A stretch of DNA of 26,787 nt from Candidatus Omnitrophota bacterium (lineage in GTDB: Bacteria; Omnitrophota; Gorgyraeia; 2-01-FULL-45-10): assembly GCA_026387135.1 (NCBI GenBank), contig JAPLMH010000155.1:1-26787 (forward strand), read 5' to 3'. Made by a program: the position numbers and the translations under genes. Each line of letters begins with the position of its first letter. Positions within the stretch are counted from its first letter, which is position 1. Positions 1 through 6,613 of this stretch are shown in pieces. A model generated the notes under the pieces. The model had not been told where the DNA came from. It searched no databases and saw only the letters and a program-made list of their open reading frames with translations.

Positions 1-441
1 AGCGATCATGGCGGCTACGAGCTGAAGAAGAAGCTCGTCGGGTATCTTAAGGAAGCGAAATATGACGTGGACGACCTTGGGACGCACTCCAAAGAGTCCT
101 GCGACTATCCGCTGATCGGGTTTGACGTAGCTAAGGCCATCGGGGACGGCCGGGCCGACAGCGGCGTGCTTATATGCAAGACGGGCGTAGGTATGGCGAT
201 AATAGCGAATAAAGTGCACGGGGTAAGGGCAGCGGCGTGTTATGACAAAGAGATGGCGAAGTCCGCAAGAGAGCATAATAACTGCAATGTCATAGTCTTT
301 GCCGCCAGCTACTCCGACTTCGAGCAGGCTCGAGGCATGCTGAAAGTTTGGCTTGCCACCGAACCGCTGGGCGATCGCCATGAGAGACGGGTTAAGCAGA
401 TAAAGGAGATAGAATCAAAATTGAAGGGAAATAATAGATGA
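1..441 (+). CDS. rpiB: Ribose-5-phosphate isomerase B (5' partial)
   Basis: RpiB/LacA-family isomerase interconverting ribose 5-phosphate and ribulose 5-phosphate in the cytosolic pentose phosphate pathway. The reading frame is open from the first base of the window and starts at the family's SDH-G motif, so only about the first six residues are missing. The segment LICKTGVGMAIIANK matches the family's CGTGIG..IAANK active-site loop, including the catalytic cysteine. GVRAA and the EHNNCNVIVF stretch (family HN.aNvl..g) are also present. The TGA stop overlaps the glyA start as ATGA, indicating translational coupling. The rpiB-glyA-comEB-nrdR order is common in many bacteria. A GTG at 67 is an internal valine, not the start. 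Confidence 0.93.
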   Translation, partial: SDHGGYELKKKLVGYLKEAKYDVDDLGTHSKESCDYPLIGFDVAKAIGDGRADSGVLICKTGVGMAIIANKVHGVRAAACYDKEMAKSAREHNNCNVIVFAASYSDFEQARGMLKVWLATEPLGDRHERRVKQIKEIESKLKGNNR

Positions 442-1541
442 GCATTTTAAAGAAGCAGGACCGCCAGATATATAACGCTATCCTGAGCGAAACGAAGCGT
501 GAGAACGATAATATAGAATTGATAGCCAGTGAGAATTTCGTGAGCGAGGCCGTCCTCGAGGCCCAGGGCTCCGTCCTTACCAATAAATACGCCGAAGGCT
601 ATCCCGACGCACGATGGTATAACGGTTGTGAGTTCGTGGACGACGTCGAAAGTCTGGCGATAGAGAGAGCAAAAAAACTATTCGGCGCAGAGCACGTGAA
701 TGTGCAGCCCCACTCGGGCACGCAGGCTAATATGGCGATCTACTTTTCAATGCTGAAGCCCGGAGATACCGTGATGGCGATGGATTTAGCCTGCGGCGGA
801 CATCTCTCGCACGGCCATCCGCATAATTTTTCAGGAAGATTCTATAAGATGGCCCCTTACGGTGTTAACCGCAAGACAGAAACGCTTGATTATGACGAGA
901 TCTCGGATCTCGCCAAAAAGAGCATGCCGAAGATGATACTCGTGGGAGCTTCAGCATATCCCAGGTCGATAGACTTCAAAAAATTCAGAGAGATAGCGGA
1001 TTCCGTCGGCGCTTTTATATTTGTGGATATAGCCCACATAGCGGGACTCGTGGCGGCGGGACTACATCAGAACCCCATGGAGTACGCGGAATTTGTGACG
1101 ACCACCACTCATAAGACATTAAGAGGCCCGAGGGGTGGCATGATAATGTGCAAGAAAGAGTTCGCCAAAAAAATAGACAGCCAGATATTCCCCGGGCTAC
1201 AGGGCGGGCCATTGATGCATGTCATAGCCGCGAAAGCCGTATGCTTTAAAGAGGCGCTCGAGCCGGGATTCAAAAGATATCAATCGCAGATACTTAAAAA
1301 TTCCAAAACGCTCTCATCTGAAATGGCAAAGCTAGGATACAGGATCGTAGCTGGCGGGACCGACACTCACCTATTCCTGGTAGATCTTACAAGCAAAAAT
1401 ATCACAGGAAAAGAGGCGGCCACCGTTTTGGACAAGACCGGCATAACGGTCAATAAGAACCTGATCCCATATGACAAGCAATCTCCTTCCCTCTTTATAA
1501 AGCGCTTATCAAGAGGATGGAAAAGTGATGAAGGACAATAG
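438..1541 (+). CDS. glyA: Serine hydroxymethyltransferase with deleted C-terminal segment
   Basis: PLP enzyme converting serine and tetrahydrofolate to glycine and 5,10-methylene-THF, the main one-carbon source for thymidylate and purines. Residues 1 to about 350 are normal: the ELIASENFVS N-terminus, NVQPHSGTQAN, HLSHGH, and TTTTHKTLRGPRGG with the PLP lysine. After ITVNKNLIPYDKQSP the family continues with an F-TSGIR-GTPA-TTRG segment, here absent. The predicted protein instead reads about 18 unrelated residues to a stop at 1541, giving 367 aa against a usual 410-430. In the +1 frame, positions 1487-1528 encode FPLYKALIKRMEK then TGA, a typical GlyA C-terminus, and that TGA overlaps the comEB ATG. 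About 55-60 codons were therefore lost by a deletion that is not a multiple of three, near 1487. The substrate-carboxylate arginine lies in the missing part, so activity is doubtful unless this is an assembly error. Confidence 0.9.
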   Translation: MSILKKQDRQIYNAILSETKRENDNIELIASENFVSEAVLEAQGSVLTNKYAEGYPDARWYNGCEFVDDVESLAIERAKKLFGAEHVNVQPHSGTQANMAIYFSMLKPGDTVMAMDLACGGHLSHGHPHNFSGRFYKMAPYGVNRKTETLDYDEISDLAKKSMPKMILVGASAYPRSIDFKKFREIADSVGAFIFVDIAHIAGLVAAGLHQNPMEYAEFVTTTTHKTLRGPRGGMIMCKKEFAKKIDSQIFPGLQGGPLMHVIAAKAVCFKEALEPGFKRYQSQILKNSKTLSSEMAKLGYRIVAGGTDTHLFLVDLTSKNITGKEAATVLDKTGITVNKNLIPYDKQSPSLFIKRLSRGWKSDEGQ

Positions 1542-1977
1542 GCCTACATGGGATGAATATTTTCTTGGCATAGCCGACCTCGTATCCAGGCGCTCTACCT
1601 GTTTAAGGCGCAGGGTGGGAGCGGTACTCGTCAAAGACAAGAGGATGCTGGCGACCGGATATAACGGCGCTCCCTCGAGGATCGCTCATTGCAGCGAGGC
1701 CGGATGCATACGCGAGAAACTTAAAGTTCCCTCGGGCGAGAGGCATGAGCTCTGTAGGGGCCTTCACGCCGAACAGAACGCTTTTCTACAGGCCGCGCTC
1801 CACGGCACGAGCCTAAAAGACGCGATACTCTATTCCACAACGCAGCCCTGCATAATCTGCGCCAAGATGGTCATAAATGCCGGTATCAAAGAGATCGTGA
1901 TAAAAGGCACCTATCCGGATAAGATGGCCCGCGAGATCCTGAAAGAAGCGAAGGTCAAAGTTCGCATAGTAAGATGA
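1528..1977 (+). CDS. comEB: Deoxycytidylate (dCMP) deaminase, ComEB family
   Basis: Zinc-dependent cytidine/deoxycytidylate deaminase, expected to turn dCMP into dUMP for thymidylate synthesis. The catalytic HAE motif appears in CRGLHAEQNAF and the zinc PCxxC motif in TTQPCIICAKMVINAG. TGYNGAPS is the phosphate-binding signature of the family. An extra Cys/His-rich stretch (HCSEAGC) precedes the HAE motif, as is usual for ComEB. About 149 aa, normal length. I place the start at ATG 1528, six or more bases after AGAGGATGG; a GTG at 1525 is an alternative. The start overlaps the ancestral glyA stop (TGATG). The downstream neighbours encode a small lipoprotein and NrdR, so this is a nucleotide-metabolism operon. 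Confidence 0.93.
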   Translation: MKDNRPTWDEYFLGIADLVSRRSTCLRRRVGAVLVKDKRMLATGYNGAPSRIAHCSEAGCIREKLKVPSGERHELCRGLHAEQNAFLQAALHGTSLKDAILYSTTQPCIICAKMVINAGIKEIVIKGTYPDKMAREILKEAKVKVRIVR

Positions 1978-2120
1978 GGGTACTTATCGTAATAGTTATC
2001 TGCATGATGTTGGTGGGATGCGAAAGTATGGCTCTGAAAAAGGGCGGACTCTACGTGAACAAGGATACCTGCGTCGGCATGGATGATTTCGGCGTGGCGA
2101 AAGTAAATAATAAATTTTAA
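1974..2120 (+). CDS. Small lipoprotein, 48 aa, function unknown
   Basis: I do not recognise this protein. It is 48 residues long. It begins MRVLIVIVICMMLVGC, a one-arginine n-region followed by a hydrophobic stretch and a good lipobox (LVGC, Cys16), so a lipidated mature peptide of about 33 residues is expected. The mature part holds a second cysteine (Cys33) and ends in a short basic/polar tail. The start ATG overlaps the comEB stop (ATGA, 1974-1977) and the TAA stop overlaps the nrdR start (TAATG, 2118-2122), so the frame is locked between two real genes. There is no gap to fill otherwise. A membrane-tethered peptide between two cytosolic nucleotide genes is odd, and no function can be assigned. 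Confidence 0.75.
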   Translation: MRVLIVIVICMMLVGCESMALKKGGLYVNKDTCVGMDDFGVAKVNNKF

Positions 2121-2569
2121 TGAGATGCCCATACTGCGGCAATAAGAAAGATAGCGTCATAGACTCCCGTATGTCCCGCAATGCCTCGAACGTCCGCCGG
2201 AGACGCGAGTGCCTCAAGTGCAAGCGTCGCTTCACCACCTACGAATATGTCGAGCGCATCCCCCTCATGGTAAGAAAGAAGGACGGCAGGCGAGAGGCCT
2301 TCGACCGCGAGAAATTGATGAACGGCATCCTCGTAGCGTGTGAGAAGAGGCCGGTCAGCATGAAGCGCGCCGAGAAGCTGGTAGACGAAATAGAGAGACA
2401 GCTGGAGAAGAAGCACGAGAAGGAAGTTGCTTCGAAAGATATAGGTGAGCTCGTCATGAAGGGACTGCACTCCATAGATGAGATAGCTTACGTGAGGTTC
2501 GCTTCGGTCTACAGGCAGTTCAGGGACGTAGGACAATTCATGAAGGAACTGAAGACTTTCCTGAGATGA
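2120..2569 (+). CDS. nrdR: Transcriptional repressor NrdR
   Basis: Zinc-ribbon/ATP-cone repressor of ribonucleotide reductase genes; it binds NrdR boxes when loaded with (d)ATP. The protein opens with the family signature MRCPYCG, then DSR, RRRECLKC and FTTYE, giving the four zinc cysteines in the first 36 residues. An ATP-cone follows (VRKKDGRREAFDREKL to about residue 140). The C-terminal part reads YVRFASVYRQF, a highly conserved block. 149 aa is standard. The start overlaps the upstream lipoprotein stop and the end overlaps the next gene (ATGA at 2566). Position beside comEB and glyA fits control of deoxynucleotide supply. Confidence 0.97.
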   Translation: MRCPYCGNKKDSVIDSRMSRNASNVRRRRECLKCKRRFTTYEYVERIPLMVRKKDGRREAFDREKLMNGILVACEKRPVSMKRAEKLVDEIERQLEKKHEKEVASKDIGELVMKGLHSIDEIAYVRFASVYRQFRDVGQFMKELKTFLR

Positions 2570-3357
2570 AAGAAGCCCTGTATTACGAAAAGTCCGGCTC
2601 CAAAAAAGTCCGTTGCCGTCTCTGTCCTTATGAATGTACGATACCTCCCGGTGGCAAAGGCGCCTGCGGCATACGGCAGAACGTGGACGGAATCCTCTAC
2701 AGCCTGATATACGGCAAGACCACCGGCATTTCGCTTGACCCCATAGAAAAGAAACCCCTGTATCATTATCATCCCGGAGAAGAGATACTATCCCTAGGGA
2801 CGCGCGGCTGTAATCTTCATTGTGATTTCTGCCAGAACTGGCATGTATCGCAAGTTGTGGACGCCCCCATGGAGAACATTACATCCGAAGAGGTGGTTAA
2901 AAAAGCAAAGGAACTGGGATCGTTCGGGATAGCCTACACATATAACGAAAAGAATGTGCTGGTTACTAACGGTTTTGTAAACAAGGCTCCGCTGGAAGAG
3001 ATGCTTCCGTATATAGATGCCATGAATATAGATCTTAAAGCTTTCGACGAAGATTTTTATGTCAAGGTATGTAAGGGGAGATTGAAGCCGGTGCTGGATA
3101 CTATAAAGATATCGGCCAAGGCGTGCCACATAGAACTGACCAATCTTATCATACCGACATTGAACGATTCGGAAGGATCCGTAAGGAAGATGGTTGATTG
3201 GATATACGATAATCTTGGGCCGGAAGTCCCGCTGCATCTATCCAGGTACTTTCCGTGCTACAAAATGAATTTGCCACCCACGCCGATAGAGACATTAAAA
3301 AGAGCCGAAAAAATAGCCAAAGAGAAGCTGAAGTACGTCTACATCGGTAACACATAA
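2566..3357 (+). CDS. amrS: AmrS-like radical SAM protein, internally shortened and C-terminally truncated
   Basis: Radical SAM protein of the AmmeMemoRadiSam type; the natural reaction is not firmly known. The N-terminal cysteine region (CRLCPYECTIPPGGKGACGIR) and GTRGCNLHCDFCQNWHVSQ carry the Fe-S cluster motif CxxxCxxC. MNIDLKAF, NLIIPTLNDS and LHLSRYFP are family blocks. Two things are off. First, YTYNE is followed directly by KNVLVTNG at 2949/2950, where family members have about 20 more residues (PLIW or PTIWFE... type), so an in-frame deletion is likely. Second, the protein ends at YIGN plus Thr, where homologues continue with a GHEG.NT-CP-CG tail. The stop codon comes from the repeat at 3356. 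263 aa against a usual 320-340. Start overlaps nrdR as ATGA. Function is probably impaired. Confidence 0.85.
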   Translation: MKEALYYEKSGSKKVRCRLCPYECTIPPGGKGACGIRQNVDGILYSLIYGKTTGISLDPIEKKPLYHYHPGEEILSLGTRGCNLHCDFCQNWHVSQVVDAPMENITSEEVVKKAKELGSFGIAYTYNEKNVLVTNGFVNKAPLEEMLPYIDAMNIDLKAFDEDFYVKVCKGRLKPVLDTIKISAKACHIELTNLIIPTLNDSEGSVRKMVDWIYDNLGPEVPLHLSRYFPCYKMNLPPTPIETLKRAEKIAKEKLKYVYIGNT

Positions 3358-3424
3358 AATAGGGACAGCGCCCTATTTTTTCATACGCCAACTTGAACAA
3401 AAATAGGGCGCTGTCCCTAATTTT
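3356..3424. repeat. REP-like inverted repeat / bidirectional terminator
   Basis: Two arms of about 25 bases in inverted orientation. The left arm is 3356-3380 and the right arm 3399-3424, separated by about 18 bases. Each arm is itself a hairpin: AAAATAGGG, loop ACAGCG, CCCTATTTT, followed by a T run in the direction of the gene it follows. The pair sits between two convergent genes and gives each a terminator-like structure. The left arm contains the TAA of the radical SAM gene and the right arm the TAG of the foldase gene. The core GGGACAG...CCCTATTT resembles dispersed REP elements mobilised by IS200-like RAYT transposases; that link is from memory and no transposase is present here. Confidence 0.8.
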
Positions 3425-4619
3425 GGTAATGCTTCTCTGCCTCTTCCAGCTTTATCGCTAATTTCGCCTTATCTTCCAACCCTTTAAGCCACTTCTCCAT
3501 GATCTGGTTCGATCTGGCCTCGCGGACCTTCTTCGAATACTCTTCCTTCTCCTTCGCGAACGTCTCTTCGTCCGCAGCCTTTCTACCGGCCACTTCGAAT
3601 ATTATATAGCCCTTGTTGATCTCCAGGGGCTTGGATAGTTCGAGATCTTTCAGACCGTATGACGCCTCCACTATCATGGGTGTATCGCCTACGGCTTCGA
3701 CGGTATCTTTTCTTGAGAAGAAGTCCGTATCTTTGATATTGAGGCCCAGTTTCGAAGCCGCTGCTGCGAATGTCTCGCCTTTATTTACGGTCCTTTCAAC
3801 AAGCTCTTTGTGGGTCTCGCTCAACTTATCTTTGAGCATCTTCCTCGCCTCAATCTCTTTAAGTAATTTTTCTATATCGGCCTTTGACTCTTCAAATGTC
3901 GCCGGCCGGTCCGGGATCGCGCCTTTCAGATTGGACTTCACCATAAGCTCATTCTTGTTCTTGTCGTAAAAATCTTTTGCGGCATTCTCGCCTATGCTGA
4001 TCTTTTCGAGGTAATCTTTCGGCTCGAAGAGGATATATGAGATCTTGATCTTCCCGAACTCTTTTTTGTACTCATCCAGGATGTCAGCGTCCGACAATTT
4101 GATATCTTTGCTGAAAGAGACGGACAATCTCTGCAGGGCCAGGTTCTCCCTTACTATCTCCTCAAAAGCCCTGGGCTCGAGACCTATATTATTCTTTAGC
4201 ATGTACGCGTAGAATCTATCGTCAAATACTCCGTTCCTTATGAAGAGAGGGTGGCTCCTCAGAGCCTCGACGACCTCTTTGTCGGATACCCTTATGCCGG
4301 CCTTCTTGACCTCCTCCATCATAAGTATCCTGTCCCACGCGAGTTTCGCCAGGATTGGTTTATTGGAGAGAAGCGCGTCGAGCACCTTGGGCTGGTTAAA
4401 GTAGTTCAATATTATCTGGCTCCTTACGCCCGAGAGGGCGTTGGAGAGTTCGTCGAACGAAACTTTTCTGTTGTGTACAAAACCGACGTATCCCGGGCCC
4501 TTATCTTTGGAGCGCGACGAACTGGCGCCGCCCCACAGCACAAAAGCGGGCACTATGATTATGACGAGCCCCCACAATATGATCTTCATCACTATCTTTT
4601 TTCTGAATAATTTAAGCAT
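3417..4619 (-). CDS. Membrane-anchored SurA/PpiD-like N-terminal domain protein
   Basis: Predicted periplasmic chaperone anchored by one N-terminal helix (about residues 10-31, MKIILWGLVIIIVPAFVLWG) after a basic cytosolic end. The order is TM helix, then a SurA-N-like helical region (WDRILMMEEVKKAGIRVSDKEVVEALRSHPLF..NGVFD), then a long charged helical C-terminal part. The N-terminal block is typical of SurA/PpiD/PrsA proteins. I cannot find a convincing parvulin (PPIase) domain: the GEL.-F and GFHI-type motifs are missing, so it may act only as a chaperone. 400 aa. An SD-like GGAG lies upstream of ATG 4619, with a TTGAGT-17-TATAAT promoter further upstream. The last residues (HYQN) and stop overlap the repeat at 3399-3424, so the native C-terminus may have changed. 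Confidence 0.8.
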   Translation of the reverse strand: MLKLFRKKIVMKIILWGLVIIIVPAFVLWGGASSSRSKDKGPGYVGFVHNRKVSFDELSNALSGVRSQIILNYFNQPKVLDALLSNKPILAKLAWDRILMMEEVKKAGIRVSDKEVVEALRSHPLFIRNGVFDDRFYAYMLKNNIGLEPRAFEEIVRENLALQRLSVSFSKDIKLSDADILDEYKKEFGKIKISYILFEPKDYLEKISIGENAAKDFYDKNKNELMVKSNLKGAIPDRPATFEESKADIEKLLKEIEARKMLKDKLSETHKELVERTVNKGETFAAAASKLGLNIKDTDFFSRKDTVEAVGDTPMIVEASYGLKDLELSKPLEINKGYIIFEVAGRKAADEETFAKEKEEYSKKVREARSNQIMEKWLKGLEDKAKLAIKLEEAEKHYQN

Positions 4620-4644
4620 TTCATCTCCTATGGTTTTCGCTATG

Positions 4645-4673
4645 ATTATATTTTATATCCCGCATTTACTCAA
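4645..4673 (-). promoter_or_regulatory. Sigma-70-type promoter for the SurA/PpiD-like gene
   Basis: On the minus strand a -35 element TTGAGT (4673-4668) is followed by exactly 17 bases and a perfect -10 TATAAT (4650-4645). The distance to the ATG at 4619 allows a short leader with GGAG. It is back to back with the promoter at 4704-4732. Confidence 0.75.
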
Positions 4674-4703
4674 GCAATAAGTTTCGAAAGGAATTTTCAG
4701 CGG

Positions 4704-4732
4704 TTGACAAGGGCTTGGTTGGTGTGTTAAAT
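4704..4732 (+). promoter_or_regulatory. Sigma-70-type promoter for the LsrF-like gene
   Basis: Consensus -35 TTGACA (4704-4709), a 17-base spacer, and -10 TTAAAT (4727-4732). Transcription would begin near 4739, about 45 bases before the ATG at 4783, whose Shine-Dalgarno GGAGGTG lies at 4771-4777. Confidence 0.75.
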
Positions 4733-4782
4733 TTAAACAGTAATGAAGATGTGATATGAATGGTAAAAACGGAGGTGTTCAG

Positions 4783-5580
4783 ATGGATTGGGGAATGGAG
4801 AATCGCTTAAACCAGCTTATGCCCAAAGGTAAATGTTTTTTTATGCCCATAGATCACGGGTATTTTCAGGGCCCGACGACCGGACTTGAGAAGCCGGCGG
4901 ATACCGTGGCTCCCTTAATGAAGTATGTAGATGCAATATTCTGCACGAGGGGAGTATTGCGTTCCGCGATCCCATCCGGTAACACCAAGCCTGTTATACT
5001 AAGGGTTTCCGGATGCACGAGCATGGCGGGAAAAGACCTTGCCAATGAAGAGCTGACGACCTCCATCGATGAGATAATCCGTCTCAACGCCCAGGCGGTT
5101 GGCGTATCGGTTTTTGTGGGCAGCGACTACGAGAAAGAGACTCTCTCAAACCTCTCGACTCTCGTCAACGAATGCGAGCCCTTCGGTATACCTGTGATGG
5201 CGGTTACAGCTGTGGGCAAAGAGATCGAAAAACGCACATCACGCTATCTTGCCTTAAGTTGCCGCATTGCCGCTGAGCTCGGCGCAAGGGTCGTCAAGAC
5301 ATACTGGTGCGAAAAGGATTTCGATAAGGTGGTTAACGGTTGTCCTGTGCCGGTGATCATTGCCGGCGGGCCGAAATGCGATACCGAACTCGAGGTGCTG
5401 AAGTTTGTGCATGACGGCATGCAGAATGGCGCCGTGGGGATCAATCTGGGGCGCAACGTCTGGCAAAGCCCGCATCCTGTAGCAATGGCAAGAGCCCTCA
5501 GGGCGGTCATACACGAAAACGCGTCGGTGAAAAAAGCAAAAGAGCTCTTCGATGAGGAAAAGGGGAATGCTCGCCGCTAA
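4783..5580 (+). CDS. LsrF-like class I aldolase/thiolase (DeoC/FbaB fold)
   Basis: TIM-barrel Schiff-base aldolase family that includes LsrF (3-hydroxy-5-phosphonooxypentane-2,4-dione thiolase of autoinducer-2 breakdown), class I FBP aldolase and ADH synthase. LsrF is the closest by eye: DWGMENRL near the start, DHGYFQGPTTGLE, CTRGVLRS, VKTYW with the Schiff-base lysine, PVPVIIAGGPK, and GRNVWQSPHPVAM. These blocks run in the LsrF order over the whole length. I chose ATG 4783 because GGAGGTG sits six bases upstream; an ATG at 4756 would add nine residues without a good SD. No lsrK, lsrG or lsr transporter is nearby, so an AI-2 role is unproven and the substrate is unknown. It overlaps the following dehydrogenase gene, suggesting consecutive steps. 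Confidence 0.85.
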   Translation: MDWGMENRLNQLMPKGKCFFMPIDHGYFQGPTTGLEKPADTVAPLMKYVDAIFCTRGVLRSAIPSGNTKPVILRVSGCTSMAGKDLANEELTTSIDEIIRLNAQAVGVSVFVGSDYEKETLSNLSTLVNECEPFGIPVMAVTAVGKEIEKRTSRYLALSCRIAAELGARVVKTYWCEKDFDKVVNGCPVPVIIAGGPKCDTELEVLKFVHDGMQNGAVGINLGRNVWQSPHPVAMARALRAVIHENASVKKAKELFDEEKGNARR

Positions 5581-6544
5581 ATACTACAGCAACACCGATA
5601 TCCGCCTGGAGGACATCCCCAAACCAAAAATAATGGACGGCGAGATACTCGTTAAGGTGGCCGCCAGCGGGATCTGCGGCACGGACGTCATGGAGTGGTA
5701 CCGCATCAAAAAAGCGCCGCGCGTTCTTGGCCACGAGATCGCCGGCACCATCGTCGAGTCGAGATCGAAGAAATATACCGCGGGCGAGAGGGTCTTCGTA
5801 AGCCATCACGTCGCCTGTAATACGTGCAAATATTGCCTGGCGGGGGATCATACCGCCTGTGAAACGCTGCACGCGGGCAACTACGATCCCGGCGGCTACA
5901 GCGAATTTATAAGAGTGCCGGAAATAAATGTCGACAGGGGCGTATACCTCCTGCCGGAGCATCTCTCTTTTGCCGAAGCGACAATGATCGAGCCTCTGGC
6001 ATGCGCGCTCAGGGGCCAGAGAGTTATAGGTGTCAAAAAGGGCGCTATCGTCATGGTGCTCGGCTGCGGAGTATCGGGTTTATTGAATATACTGGTAGCC
6101 CGGCTGAAGGGCGCGAAAGTGATCGCGACGGACATAGATGCGTACCGGCTCGGCAAGGCCAAGGACTGTGGCGCCGACGAGGTTTTGCGCGCCGAAAAGG
6201 CAGGAGATGTAAAGGCCGATAAAATCATTGTCTGCACCGCGGCGCTGCCGGCGATAGACCAGGCCTTTCGGTCTGTTGGCCGTAAGGGAACGATCCTGCT
6301 ATTCGCGATCCCCGATAAAAACATAGAGATCCCTACGCTGGAGATGTGGAGAAACGAAATAACGCTCACTTCTTCTTACGGCGCGGCCGGCAACGACCTG
6401 GCCGAGGCCCTGGAGCTTATCTCAAGCGGCAGATTGGATATGAAACCATTGATAACTCACAGGCTCCCGCTACTGAAGATACAGGAAGGCTTCAGGCTTG
6501 TCAGCGAGGCGAAAGAGTCGCTCAAGGTTATCCTGGAGCCCTGA
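5567..6544 (+). CDS. Zinc-dependent medium-chain alcohol/polyol dehydrogenase
   Basis: Medium-chain dehydrogenase/reductase of the sorbitol/threonine dehydrogenase type, oxidising a secondary alcohol with NAD(P). Visible are the catalytic zinc ligands (SGICGTDVMEWY and the GHEIAG histidine-glutamate), four structural-zinc cysteines in CNTCKYCLAGDHTAC, and the Rossmann loop VLGCGVSG followed by an acidic residue (ATDID) that favours NAD. About 325 aa, normal. I take ATG 5567 (MLAAKYYSN), which aligns with family N-termini; ATG 5552 is possible. It overlaps the aldolase by 14 bases and shares its promoter. The substrate cannot be read from the sequence; the pairing suggests a phosphosugar or polyol route. 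The last codons and stop lie in a CTGAGCCTGTCGAA repeat-like motif. Confidence 0.85.
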   Translation: MLAAKYYSNTDIRLEDIPKPKIMDGEILVKVAASGICGTDVMEWYRIKKAPRVLGHEIAGTIVESRSKKYTAGERVFVSHHVACNTCKYCLAGDHTACETLHAGNYDPGGYSEFIRVPEINVDRGVYLLPEHLSFAEATMIEPLACALRGQRVIGVKKGAIVMVLGCGVSGLLNILVARLKGAKVIATDIDAYRLGKAKDCGADEVLRAEKAGDVKADKIIVCTAALPAIDQAFRSVGRKGTILLFAIPDKNIEIPTLEMWRNEITLTSSYGAAGNDLAEALELISSGRLDMKPLITHRLPLLKIQEGFRLVSEAKESLKVILEP

Positions 6545-6557
6545 GCCTGTCGAACCA

Positions 6558-6590
6558 TTGACTTTACGTATTATAGTATGATAATATAAT
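6558..6590 (+). promoter_or_regulatory. Probable sigma-70 promoter for hisG
   Basis: TTGACT (6558-6563), then either GATAAT at 6580-6585 (16-base spacer) or the perfect TATAAT at 6585-6590 (21 bases, long). It lies in the 69-base gap before hisG, ahead of an AAAGGAAAATAAT ribosome binding site. Confidence 0.55.
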
Positions 6591-6613
6591 CACGGATAAC
6601 AAAGGAAAATAAT

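Noticed and set aside
2117..2536. A 139-codon minus-strand open frame across nrdR.
   Set aside because: It is a shadow of a fully canonical NrdR gene.
5896..6369. A 157-codon minus-strand open frame across the dehydrogenase.
   Set aside because: The plus-strand protein has all family motifs; the antisense frame has none.
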